A stretch of 64,000 nucleotides of DNA from Methanothermobacter tenebrarum (lineage in GTDB: Archaea; Methanobacteriota; Methanobacteria; Methanobacteriales; DSM-23052). The notes below the pieces were generated by a model. It worked only from the letters and a program-made list of their open reading frames with translations. It made no database searches and was not told where the DNA came from. The stretch lies in assembly GCF_023167465.1 (NCBI RefSeq), contig NZ_AP025698.1, positions 310,001-374,000 of the forward strand, written 5' to 3'. Positions 17,517 through 28,286 of this stretch are shown here, piece by piece; within the stretch, counting starts at the first letter, position 1; each line of letters starts with the position of its first letter. The translations under genes and the position numbers were made by a program.

Positions 17517-19155
17517 ATGGTAAGTATTGACTTTTATGGTGGGGTAGATGAAATCGGTGGGAACAAAATCCTGCTGACCGATACTAAATCATCCATTTTT
17601 CTAGACTTCGGCATGAGCTTCTCAAGGGCAAATCAATTTTTTTCTGAATTTTTACAGCCTCGAAAGGCTAATGGCATTCTAGATTTTATTGAATTCGGGC
17701 TCCTTCCATGTATAAAAGGCATATATAGAGAAGATTATTTGAGGCACTGCGGACTCCCCTATGAAGAGGAGCCGTCCGTTGAAGGCGTTCTGATAAGCCA
17801 TGCTCACATGGACCACTCAGCATACATCCACCATTTAAGGGAAGACATCCCAATATATGTAACCCAAGAATCCTATCTCATTCTAAAAGCCTTGGAAGAG
17901 ACCAGCAGAACCCCATTCACAGAATTAATCCACCTAAAAAAGACATTCCATTTTATCCCCAAGAAAAGAAACGAAGGTTATAAAAGATTACAGGGAAAAC
18001 CCGCCCAGATAAAAAGGGATGTTAAAGTGATAAAACCATATAAAAATTTTGAAATCGGAAATTTCAAAATAAAAAGCGTGTCAGTTGACCATTCCCTCCC
18101 AGGAGCATGTGGATACATCATCGAAAGCGATGACGACACCATAATATACACCGGAGACCTCAGATTCCACGGCAGAAGACCAAAAACAACAAAAAAGTTT
18201 GTAAAAAAAGCTAAAAGGCCAATCCAACAATTATGATCTCTGAAGGCACCAGAATAACCGAAAAAGAGAACTTAACAGAAGAAGACATAGAAAACGAGGT
18301 TATCGAAAAAATTTCCAACTTCAATGGACTCGTTATCGTCGACTACCCCATAAGAGACCTAGACAGACTTTTAACCTTCTACAAAGCCGCAATCAACACA
18401 GACAGAACCCTAGTTATAAACTGAAACAAGCATACATCCTCGACCTATTCCATGGAAAAGACTATCCCAAAACAGAAGATGTTGCAATCTACATACCAAG
18501 AAAAGACTGGGGCCTTTTAGGGGACGAATCATTCGCATGTTTCAACGGGAACTGGCTCTCTAAAATCGACCCATACCATCTAAAACTGGACTATGATAAT
18601 GGGAAAGAGATTTCCTGGACCGAGAAAACACCATCACATACAAAGACCTTAAAGAAAACCCTGACAAATACATATTCCGATGCGACTTCTTCGAACTAAA
18701 AGAACTTATCGACATAAAAACCAGAAAACGGAATCTACATAAGATCCACAACAGAACCCTTTGACGAAGAAATGATACTAGACTATAAAAAAGTGAAAAA
18801 CTGGCTCGACCATTTCAACCTCCCACTTATAAAAAAGGGAATGCACGCCTCCGGACACGCCAATGGCCTTGAAATATCAGAAATGATAAGAGAAATAGAA
18901 CCCGAAAAGATCTACCCCATACATACAACCAAAAAAGAAGCATTCGACAAACTAAACGACGATGGAATAAAAGTCGTCCACCCAATCCCAACAAATAATC
19001 ATCTCAATCAAAACCCCTCTTACCATCAAAAAAAGCATGACACCTTAAATCCAAAACCTTATCCAAACCTTCCACAAATTCATCACCAATTAATATTTAA
19101 CGAAACTCCAACTAAACAAGGTAACCCAGAAAATATCATCGACGCTGGGGCCTAG
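17517..19155 (+). pseudogene. Metallo-beta-lactamase-fold hydrolase (RNase J-like), frameshifted
   Basis: An MBL-fold protein with the metal-binding HAHMDHS motif (about residue 95), a later SVDHSLPGACGYII, YTGDLRFHG and, near the end, KKGMHASGHANGLEI and IYPIHTTKKEAFDKL. The pattern and length (about 490 residues) resemble archaeal beta-CASP/RNase J-like nucleases. The start is ATG 17517 about 28 bp after GGTATAAAATAAA, so probably leaderless. Shifts break it near 18230, 18421 (tga), 18598, 18720 and probably 18990, where the natural stop would follow HPIPTK. Most shifts are in short homopolymers. The N-terminal 240 residues, with the first metal site, remain in one frame. Confidence 0.7.
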
Positions 19156-19759
19156 ACTGCCGAAACATGTGAACTATCCAAATGTAAAAAATAAAAACTG
19201 TATTTTAAAGAATAAAATACTCAATAGGATATTAACCAAAACAGGATGAAAATCTAGATAAACCATTCAAAGCTATGTAAAGGGTGTAGACCAACTATTT
19301 TAACTATAGGATCACCAGGTGGTTCCCGATTAGAATATTGATTTGAGGGTGCTGTCAACTTAATACATTCCCTATAATCCTTATTCTGCTTCAATTTTAT
19401 ACTTGCTAGATGGCTGTCTTCATGTTTCCATGCTCTGTAATCGGGAATGGACAAACTAGGCTTTGATCTATGCTAGAGTACTTTTTTTGGGAAGTGGGTG
19501 TTAGAATTTCTCAGCTTTCCAACAGTCCCTGGAGATATCCTGTACCCTACAAAGAACCTTCTATCATCCTGCTAATAAGAAGAATCCATCGCAAACTTTA
19601 AATTCTTAACATTATATTTAAAAAGAAAAAATCTTTTTATAATTTTATAGATTTTTTAACAAAGGTGCATTTATGTGAGTTCCCATTAAAGTCATTCATG
19701 GTTAGATATAGGATACACTATTGGAATATGGGTACAGGGGGCTACAACCCTTGATCGCA
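19156..19759. other. Intergenic region, nothing recognised
   Basis: No supported gene. A 66-codon minus frame (19254-19454) has ordinary composition but no start signal and no family. AT content rises between 19600 and 19680, where a plus-strand TTTTTATAATTTTATAG could be promoter-like. Confidence 0.4.
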
Positions 19760-20672
19760 TTAATTAGCCAAGGATATATACGCATAACACATTAATTTTA
19801 AATGAGTATAAATGAAGAAATATATTTGAGTGGGGAACTGTGCTTTAAAATAGACGGAATCGTATGGAAATAAATAACATGATTCAGATAAGAAACATTC
19901 ATCACATTTAAGATTCTGGCAGAAATCAGAACCGAGAAGGAAAAAATATCTGTTCACCATATGAGGACTCAAATCCCTTGAATAACATAACCGAAGCATC
20001 TTGTCAGATATTTTCTTATAGTTCACAGGATCATTTCTTTTTGATGCGCTTATAATGGAATTAATTACTCTATCAAAGGAATGCATACCATCATCTTCCA
20101 GGAAATACAGCCCTGTCAGCTGGAAAGAGTAAGCCACGTTAACATCAACCGGAAGTATATCATATTTAATGCCTTCAATGTCCCGCAGAAAGAATGAAGC
20201 TGATTTGTAGAGATAAATTTCAACCTAGCCAGTTCTTTGAAGATTATCTCAATATTTCCACTGTTATTCATGATAAAATTGAGAAAAGATTCGGGATCGT
20301 ATTTTTTATATACATCAATAAAAGCGTCCGTAGGTGAAGCCCCCCTTTTTCCAGTCAATTTAAGATCATCACGGGTGTAATACTGTTGGTGACCATAAGC
20401 CTGCAGTACGGACTGTACCAGTTCACCGGCATGCTTTGATCTGGATAAAAATTTATGGTTGACACCGAGATACATTAAAGTTACCCAGACCGGAATAACT
20501 ACCGATGAAACATCTCTCTGCTGGTCAATGATGGTATATGCAAGACGATTCAGAATTTCAGAAGCATCAAAACGCCCATCAGAATCCTTTTTTACTATAT
20601 TGGTTCTATAAATTTCTTAAATTTATCTCCTTTTTCATAGTATTCGATAAAAATTATCCCAGCATTGAACAT
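19760..20672 (-). pseudogene. HhH-GPD/endonuclease III-like DNA glycosylase remnant
   Basis: Joined frames give about 290 residues from ATG 20672 (MFNAGIIFIEYYEKGDKFKK). A middle region has EILNRLAYTIIDQQRDVSSV, comparable with the LSQQ region of EndoIII proteins. ILPVDVNVAYSFQLTGLYFL follows, comparable with the VDTHV catalytic-Asp motif. The end has FCQNLKCDECFLSESC, a C-x4-C-x2-C-x5-C cluster like the [4Fe-4S] loop of this superfamily. Shifts occur near 20605 and 20185 (T run). After the last Cys the frame runs directly into an orphan CRISPR repeat and stops at 19760, so the original C-terminus is probably lost. Family call is by pattern only. Confidence 0.5.
19842..19871 (+). repeat. Orphan CRISPR repeat
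   Basis: A single 30-bp unit identical to the variant terminal repeat of the array at 495-524, including its GACGGAAT change. No second repeat lies within 100 bp either side, and the flanks share nothing obvious with the array flanks. It lies inside the 3' end of the glycosylase-like remnant, on the opposite strand. Confidence 0.9.
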
Positions 20673-20848
20673 GTAAATGAATACAGCATTATTATTTATA
20701 TAATCTCAACAAGTATAAGAACACCAGGAATTAAACTGTAAATTTATTCAACAGGGATTGAAAAATTGCTATTCAAACAAAAATTACGCGAATTTCAGAG
20801 TACATACTAATACTTTATTACATAATTATAATATGGAATGTATATAAT

Positions 20849-21133
20849 ATGAGCAAGATGCACTTTCAGGATGAAAACTATGGACTATCCAGATGGACCT
20901 GTAAAAATCCAAGGAAAGATGAGGGTTCATGGCCCCTGAAGCCATACAGGGAATGTGGCTGTATGCTGAGTGCCGATGCCAGTGCATATCCGCAATGCGG
21001 TGCCAGACAGATGAGTGCTACTGAGGAGGTATGGGCGTGCCTCTGCCTTCTGGGTATAATAATCTTCATTCTTGCTTCACTTTCCTCCAGCTTTATGAAG
21101 GTGTTCATGTATGAGGATCCGCCTCTGTCATAG
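20849..21133 (+). CDS. Small zinc-ribbon-like membrane protein, possibly degraded
   Basis: A 94-residue frame. Residues 35-53 (ECGCMLSADASAYPQCGARQ) look like a zinc ribbon whose first Cys pair has lost its spacing and whose second pair is down to one Cys. A hydrophobic segment follows (VWACLCLLGIIIFILASLSS). No ribosome-binding site precedes the ATG. It may be a decayed copy of the ribbon-plus-membrane-helix proteins common in this genus. Confidence 0.4.
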   Translation: MSKMHFQDENYGLSRWTCKNPRKDEGSWPLKPYRECGCMLSADASAYPQCGARQMSATEEVWACLCLLGIIIFILASLSSSFMKVFMYEDPPLS

Positions 21134-21672
21134 AAGACCTGACAGGACCTTCAGATAAGGGGGCATTATTTCACTCTCTGTGCACGGTGCACCGGCATAT
21201 ACACAGGGGATATGATATGCTTCATTCTTTTTAAGGCTCTTCCACCCTGAACATGACCTTTATTCGGTCCTCACCGGGGCACTGATAGTCCTTCTAACCT
21301 TCACCGACGACTTCACCAAGTTCTTGGGGTTACCGTGAAAAATAAATTAGGTTCACAACCGGTTAGTTGTCGGTGCCGGCATGGTGACCCTGACCACGGC
21401 CTTCAAGTTCTTTTTTCCTGGGTGATCTGACCATTCTCCAAGGAGTGATGTTTCCCCGAGTGATCTAGGATCACTATCACTAGATTATATTCTCCAATTA
21501 ATGACCATAGGAACTCAAGATCAGCTAAAATCCATTCAGGAAAGCTTAGACCGATGTTTGCCAAAATATAAGTGAGTTAAGCACTTCACAATGAATTAAA
21601 TTTTATAAAGGAACTTGTGGGCTTGAAGAAGGTGAAGTGGGAAATTTTTCTAGTTATTCATCATAAAAGTAG
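21134..21672. other. Interval with membrane-protein remnants
   Basis: Plus-strand fragments VLTGALIVLLTFTDDFTKFL (about 21268-21330) and LVVGAGMVTLTTAFKFFFPG (about 21363-21425) look like membrane segments of a broken gene. No intact frame joins them. The rest, to 21672, shows nothing. Confidence 0.35.
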
Positions 21673-22248
21673 TCGCTGTTATTTAGGATCCTTGAAGATA
21701 TAACAAGTGAGAGGGTGGATCCACGTGAAATATTCGATATAAGGGACTGGAAGGTCAATATAAGGAAGGGTAATTCCATATTAAGTTTCAGGATGGGTGA
21801 AGATAGGATCCTTCTCTCATATAATGGCAGGTTCGGCAGGAGCACAAGGTGCAGGTCCTATTCCCTACCATTCAAACCAGACTATTCAATACTCGTGGAT
21901 GTGGGTGAGTGCACCTACTTTATACACCTTGATGCCAAGTACCGTTCCACCGTGAAGGTAGAGGACTTCTATGAGGACATTGACATCAGGGACTCCTGGG
22001 AGGAACTTGAGAAGGACTACAAGGATGGTGATGTCTACAAGATGCACACCTACAAGGATGCCATACTACACAGCAGGGGGGCCTACATACTCTACCCCGG
22101 CTCAAGGGAGGTTGTATTCCATGAGAATGGTGAACATGAGATCCCATCTGTGGGTGCCTTCCCACTGAACCCTGCAGGGAGTGAAGATGAAGAGAGGAGG
22201 CTTAGAAATTTCCTTGAAGCTGTCATAAGAAGCTTAATGGAACGTTGA
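21673..22248 (+). pseudogene. DUF2357-type PD-(D/E)XK nuclease domain, N-terminally truncated
   Basis: The open frame begins after TAG 21670-21672 with no proper start (GTG 21715 possible) and runs about 190 residues. It contains KPDYSILVDVGECTYFIHLD, then AKYRS and, later, VYKMHTYKDAILHSRGAYIL and YPGS. The PD followed by DAK, with the downstream YKMHTYKDAI, fits the PD-(D/E)XK nuclease core of DUF2357 proteins, which are related to McrC-type restriction subunits. Full-length relatives are several hundred residues, so most of the N-terminus is missing. This is a likely remnant of a defence system; the active-site residues remain. Confidence 0.55.
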
Positions 22249-22894
22249 ACTTTCAGCAACCCGAGATCCGAAAAAATATAGGGATTATGCAAGAGGGGGT
22301 CGCTGACTCTCCTGGCACTCCAAGGTTCCACCATTAGTCCCGGTTATACTAGGATTCTCTTTTGTCTGTGTTTATCATAAAGTTTTTGCCATAGTCATTG
22401 GCTTGTTCGGGGGTGTTGTGCTTGATTTCTCCTGTACTGGGGTTGCTGATGCCATTACAAGTTCAGTGTCCCAGATGTTGGCTGGAACTTAGTTCGCTGA
22501 AGTTGGTTCGCTATTATGGTATCCCCCTACTAACCTGGGGGTCCAGTTAAAGTTTTTAATCCTTCCAAGGTCTTTTGGGGGGTGTGGTTTTTCTATCACT
22601 TGGGAACATTACTTATCTGAATACCATAGTGTGTCCTTTTTTTGGCGTCTTATCATCTGCCTTTATAGCATTTTATCATCTTTGAAAGCTTTTTTGCCTG
22701 GGGTCAACCTTTTAATTTTTTTATGGGTGGTGTAGGTTATTGTGGGCTGTTTAGATTTTTTTTGTATGTTGGTCTTTTTGTATTAATGATTGTCTAATTG
22801 ATAATAAATTTTTGTGACTATAGTCACTGGTGATTGTATACATTTGTGCATCCAAAATAATATCAGAAAAAAGATAATCTGGGGTGTGTGCAAA
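22249..22894. other. Intergenic interval with a minus-strand protein remnant
   Basis: On the minus strand, NIWDTELVMASATPVQEKSS and, one frame over, PEQANDYGKNFMINTDKRES (stop at 22349) read as the C-terminal end of a decayed protein. I do not recognise it. From 22500 to 22890 I see only AT-rich sequence and the promoter region of the next gene. Confidence 0.3.
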
Positions 22895-23416
22895 ATGCGA
22901 ATTCCCCACCCACTAATATTTAAAATTATAAGCTTCTCATTGGCATTCTTACTTTTCACCCCCGCTTATGCAACATCAGCTAATCAAGATGTTACAGTCA
23001 CTGTAACAGAAATCATTCAGATAGAAACACTCTGGAATGGGAAAGAAACAACTAATCCATTCACCTTTAACGTGTATGTAGGATCATGGGGTGAATACTA
23101 CTGGCCGGGAGGACCAAAGGGACTACAAATCAAAAGCCTATCAAACGTGCCCATAGACTTATATGTAAGAGCAGAAGGAGATCTAAAAGGTCCGGGAGGA
23201 ACCATACCAATAGAGAATCTTAAATATGCAAACTACGGGTCAGGATTGCCAAAAACACCCTTCCAAAAAGACTATGCCCTCGTGAAAAAACACTGGAAAG
23301 TTGAAAACTTAACCGAGGCGACCATACCAATAGACCTCTACCTCAACATACCACCAGGCACGCCACCCGGCATCTACTCAGTTAAAATATATCATATAGC
23401 AGTAAAATCACAATAA
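22895..23416 (+). CDS. Secreted beta-rich protein of unknown function
   Basis: A 173-residue exported protein from ATG 22895 (GGGGTG lies upstream). The signal segment is HPLIFKIISFSLAFLLFTPA, ending AYATSA. The mature part has alternating strands (DVTVTVTEIIQIETLW, PFTFNVYVGSWGEYYWPGGP, GIYSVKIYHIAVKSQ) and no Cys. This looks like a small immunoglobulin- or WxL-like beta-sandwich at the cell surface. The preceding 27 codons of open frame are probably untranslated. Confidence 0.6.
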   Translation: MRIPHPLIFKIISFSLAFLLFTPAYATSANQDVTVTVTEIIQIETLWNGKETTNPFTFNVYVGSWGEYYWPGGPKGLQIKSLSNVPIDLYVRAEGDLKGPGGTIPIENLKYANYGSGLPKTPFQKDYALVKKHWKVENLTEATIPIDLYLNIPPGTPPGIYSVKIYHIAVKSQ

Positions 23417-23520
23417 TACTAACCCCCCACACTTCCACACCAGACAATATTATCCACCAAAAAAAGGAGGATAATACTCTAACAGCCTATTTACCATCAC
23501 CCCCACCCGCAGATTAATTA

Positions 23521-23630
23521 GCAACTCGTCCCATCCTATCGTATGGATGCTTCAAATGAGGACCTGATAGTGTACCATGTAGTTTTTCATCTCCACAGGC
23601 CCAGAGGATCGTCCCTAGCCCCCCAATCCT
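23521..23630 (-). mobile_element. Degenerate IS200/IS605-type right end
   Basis: Read on the minus strand this has the same order of blocks as the complete right end at 61292-61420: GGGACG-TCCT, then GCCTGTGGAGA, a variable middle, GAAGCA, a G/C hairpin and GAGTTGC at the end. The hairpin and final bases have drifted. No tnpB or left end is visible nearby. It lies 128 bp upstream of the DUF11 adhesin gene. Confidence 0.45.
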
Positions 23631-23757
23631 AATTTAACACTTACTACAATGATTTTCCTTAAAAATAATACCATTTCTCCTATTTTATAATGTCTAAAAC
23701 TTTCTAGATAAAGTTAAATAGTAGATAATATAATATAATCAGTATAAAATATGGGGG

Positions 23758-26414
23758 GTGAAAAATATTAGAAAACTAGCAATCATAGTATCACTGCTTC
23801 TCATTTTTTTAGCTATTGGAACAGCCTCTGCAGCAGATGATACACCAAACACCTTCATCAATGGGACAGTAACCTGCTGCAACAGTACAGAACCCATCCA
23901 GGGAGCCACAGTAGATGTGAAATCCCCCACAGGGTCGAGCATAGCATCAAATATAACAGGCCCAGATGGAACATATAACATATCATTCTACTCAGAAGAC
24001 AACACACTAATAGTTTCCGCAATAGCACCAGGACATATAATACCCACAGAAACTATAAACCTGGATGAAACCCGCTCAGCCGAAGTAAACTTCAAACTTG
24101 GAACACTCACACTAACAAAAGGATCCTGGGACACAATAGGCCTCGACCACAATAACCCGGGGACAGGCCCAAACCAATACCTTATACAAGTACGCATTAC
24201 CAATAATGCCCTTACAACAGCCACAAATGTAACAGCCAACCTCACATGGACAACCACCAACTTATACATAGACCTTGCACCAGGTGAAACCCCAATAAAA
24301 AACCTTGGAGACATACTAGCCGGTGCAACCGTAGACGTATTCTACCTCATAGAGATACAAAGAACCAGCCTAGCATATGGAGCTTCAAGAAATTACACTG
24401 TGACAGCCGCCGGTACAAACACAGGGACACCAGACACAATAACAGGCACACTATATGTGGAAGGATTAATGTCACAAAACCGTAATAGGATAATCAGCAT
24501 AACAGCCAGCAACAACACCCCAGCAATAGGCGACATAATAGCCATAACAATGACATCAGCCACAGCCTCACGATATGATATTGTTAACCTGCCACTGGCA
24601 TATGATCCAAGGATACTACAGCCACTAAACGTTACAACAACCTACGGGACGAACACAAACAATAACATACGCCTCGACAGCCCAGGAAAAACCAATTTCG
24701 TCTCAGTATGGTACTTCAAAGTCATAGGGACTGGGACAACACAATTATATGGTATTATAACAGACCAAAGCGGCCAAAGCTTCCACTACAACGCAGACTA
24801 CGGCACAAACGTAACAATAACAGCAGAGGAGCTCGCAGACCTCGGCATAATAAAAGTTGTAAACAACACAGCACCTAACCTCAACGAACTCGTAAACTTC
24901 ACCATAACAATAACCAATTACGGACCCAACAATGCAACAGGAGTCATCGTAGAGGACCTACTACCAACCGGACTACTATTCCAGACAGCCACAGCATCCA
25001 AAGGAACATACACTCCAGCCAACGGTACCTGGAATGTGGGCACACTCAACTACCTTGAAACAGCAACACTAAACATCATAGCACGCATCACCCAGACAGG
25101 AACCATTATCAACAGGGCGAATGTTACAAGCGACATCACAGACCCCAACCCAGTAAATAACAATGCAACAGCAACCCTAAATTCCCCACCAGCATCCGAC
25201 CTGGCCATCGCAAAGACAGTGGACAAAACAGAACCATACATAGGAGAAAACATACTCTACACAATAACAGTATACAATGCAGGCCCAGATAACAACACTG
25301 GCGTTGTAGTCACAGACCTAATGCCAGCTGGCCTCCAATTTTTAAGCTACACCGCATCACATGGAACCTATGATAACAACACTGACACATGGACCATAGG
25401 CAATCTCCAAGCATTCGAAACAGCAACACTAAACATCCTCGTCAGAGCAACCACCTCAGGCACATTCTTAAACAGAGCCTCTGTCACAGGCGACGCATAC
25501 GACCCATTCACAGGAGACAATAACGCAACCTCCACACTAACAGCACTACCAGTAACAGACATAAAAGTTGAAAAGACAGCTAACCAGACAACAGTAAACT
25601 ATCTGGATACTGTCAAATTCACAATAACAGTCACAAACATAGGACCAGACGACTCCACCGGAGTCACAGTCGTCGACCTACTACCACCAGGTCTTGAACT
25701 AGTATCAGCAACAACATCTCTCGGAATCTACACACCAATAAATGGTGGTGTATGGATAATCGGAAGCTTAGCCAAGGATGCGAGCGCAACATTAGAGATC
25801 ACAGCAAGGTTGTAACATCTAACACAACACTAACCAACATAGCCAGTGTAACAAAGACCAATGAATTCGACAACAACACAGAAAACGATCATGCCAACGT
25901 CACTATAAGTGTGCCAGCGGCAGCAGATCTCACGATCAGTAAGACAGCTAACCAGACAACAGTAAACTATCTGGATACTGTCAAATTCACAATAACAGTA
26001 GAGAACCTTGGACCAGACACTGCAACCGGGGTCATTGTAGAGGACTTGCTACCAGCAGGATTTGAATGGATCTCTGACAGTTCAAATGGTTCATACGATC
26101 CACTTTCTGGTATCTGGACTGTGGGAGAACTTGCAAACGGAACCATGGCAACATTAGAGGTCATAGCAAAGGTCATGGTATCTGATGTGACTATAACAAA
26201 TGTAGCTACTGTTACAAGCGACATATACGATCCAAATCTTGACAACAACAGAGACTCCGTGACGATAAAAGTGTCCAAAAAGCCAACACCAAAACCGCCA
26301 AAACCACCAAAGCCTGGTGAAGTTCCAATGCAGCCAACAGGAACGCCATTATCCTTAATGGTATTCGCGGTCCTGTCAATTATCGCTGGATTCGCAACTT
26401 CAAGAAAAATATAA
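23758..26414 (+). pseudogene. DUF11-repeat adhesin-like surface protein, one frameshift
   Basis: A large exported protein of about 885 residues. The signal peptide is RKLAIIVSLLLIFLAIGTAS. A carboxypeptidase-regulatory-like domain follows (about 35-115), then a cohesin/dockerin-like strand region and four DUF11 modules with ITVxNxGPDxxTGVxVxDLLPxGL. The C-terminus has a Pro/Lys linker (KKPTPKPPKPPKPGEV) and a membrane anchor (LMVFAVLSIIAGFATS). A missing A near 25805 (GCAAGGTT for GCAAAGGTT) ends the first frame at TAA 25815; the second frame continues without loss. GTG 23758 lies about 27 bp after an ATAATATAATA box, so the mRNA may be leaderless. Pseudomurein adhesin-like proteins of this kind vary strongly between strains. 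Confidence 0.8.
25573..25999. repeat. 59-bp exact direct repeat inside DUF11 modules
   Basis: Positions 25573-25631 and 25941-25999 are identical. Both encode KTANQTTVNYLDTVKFTITV at the start of adjacent DUF11 modules, and they flank the frameshift at about 25805. Recombination between them would remove one module and the shifted segment. Confidence 0.85.
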
Positions 26415-26420
26415 TATTTC

Positions 26421-26443
26421 CTCTTTTTCTCTTTTCTTTTTTC
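26421..26443 (+). terminator. T-rich terminator
   Basis: A pyrimidine tract with T5, T4 and T6 runs, starting 7 bp after the adhesin stop codon. Confidence 0.5.
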
Positions 26444-26548
26444 GTAATATAGAAGATTTCATGAGTGTGCACATTTTTTATCCATCAACTATATATGCTC
26501 TTTATTTGAGATAATGATTTTAAGCAGAGGTAATCCTTTGGTGATGTT

Positions 26549-27595
<1,047 letters not shown>

Positions 27596-27605
27596 GGATA
27601 GGCCT

Positions 27606-28286
27606 ATGAAGGCAATTGCCGTAGACATTGATGGTACTATAACCGACCCAACAAGGAAATTGAGCATACCCGCCCTTAAAGCGTTGAGGAAATCCGAATC
27701 CCTTGGAGTGCCCGTTATACTCGTCACTGGGAACATCCTATGCTTCACCAGGGCAGCCTCTGTACTTATAGGAACCTCAGGGGGTCTTGTAGCCGAAAAT
27801 GGTGGTGTAATATACTCCAATGAGAAAGTGAAGGTACTGGGTGATATTAAAAAGGCCGAAAAGGCATATGAACACCTCAGGAGCTTGTATCCTGTGGAGA
27901 AGGTTCAATTTTCAGAGTTCAGAGTCTCTGAGATAGCCATATGGCGGACAGTACCAAAGGATGTTATAAAAGAAGCCCTAAGGGATTTTGACATTGAAGT
28001 ATATGATACAAAATTCGCAATCCACCTCACAGATCCACGCGTCAATAAAGGCTCATCCCTCAAACTAGTCGCAGAAGACATGGGAATCAAAACAGATGAC
28101 ATAATAGCAATAGGAGATAGTGAAAACGACATCGACTTCCTCAAAGTAGCCGGTTTAAAAGTTGCAGTCGCGAATGCAGACCCCCAACTCAAAAAAATGG
28201 CAGATTACGTGACAACCAAAAAATATGGTGACGGAGTAGCAGAAGCACTTGAAAAACTCATATTCCGGGGGGGAGAGATTGTATAA
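27606..28286 (+). CDS. pgp: Phosphoglycolate phosphatase (HAD superfamily)
   Basis: A 226-residue HAD hydrolase of the archaeal phosphoglycolate phosphatase type. Motif I is VDIDGTITDP, motif II VILVTGN, Lys in KGSSLKLVAEDMGI and motif III IAIGDSENDIDFLKVAG. A Cof-like cap lies between motifs II and III. The start is ATG 27606. Its stop overlaps the next gene's TTG start, so translation is probably coupled. Substrate is assigned by family; other sugar phosphates are possible. Confidence 0.88.
   Translation: MKAIAVDIDGTITDPTRKLSIPALKALRKSESLGVPVILVTGNILCFTRAASVLIGTSGGLVAENGGVIYSNEKVKVLGDIKKAEKAYEHLRSLYPVEKVQFSEFRVSEIAIWRTVPKDVIKEALRDFDIEVYDTKFAIHLTDPRVNKGSSLKLVAEDMGIKTDDIIAIGDSENDIDFLKVAGLKVAVANADPQLKKMADYVTTKKYGDGVAEALEKLIFRGGEIV

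Noticed and set aside
19254..19454. 66-codon minus-strand frame, considered as a transposase fragment
   Set aside because: No catalytic residues, inverted repeats or start signal could be seen.
23531..23548. TCGTATGGA in the degenerate IS605 end, similar to part of the CRISPR repeat
   Set aside because: Only nine bases match and the surrounding sequence follows the IS605 hairpin, so it is chance.
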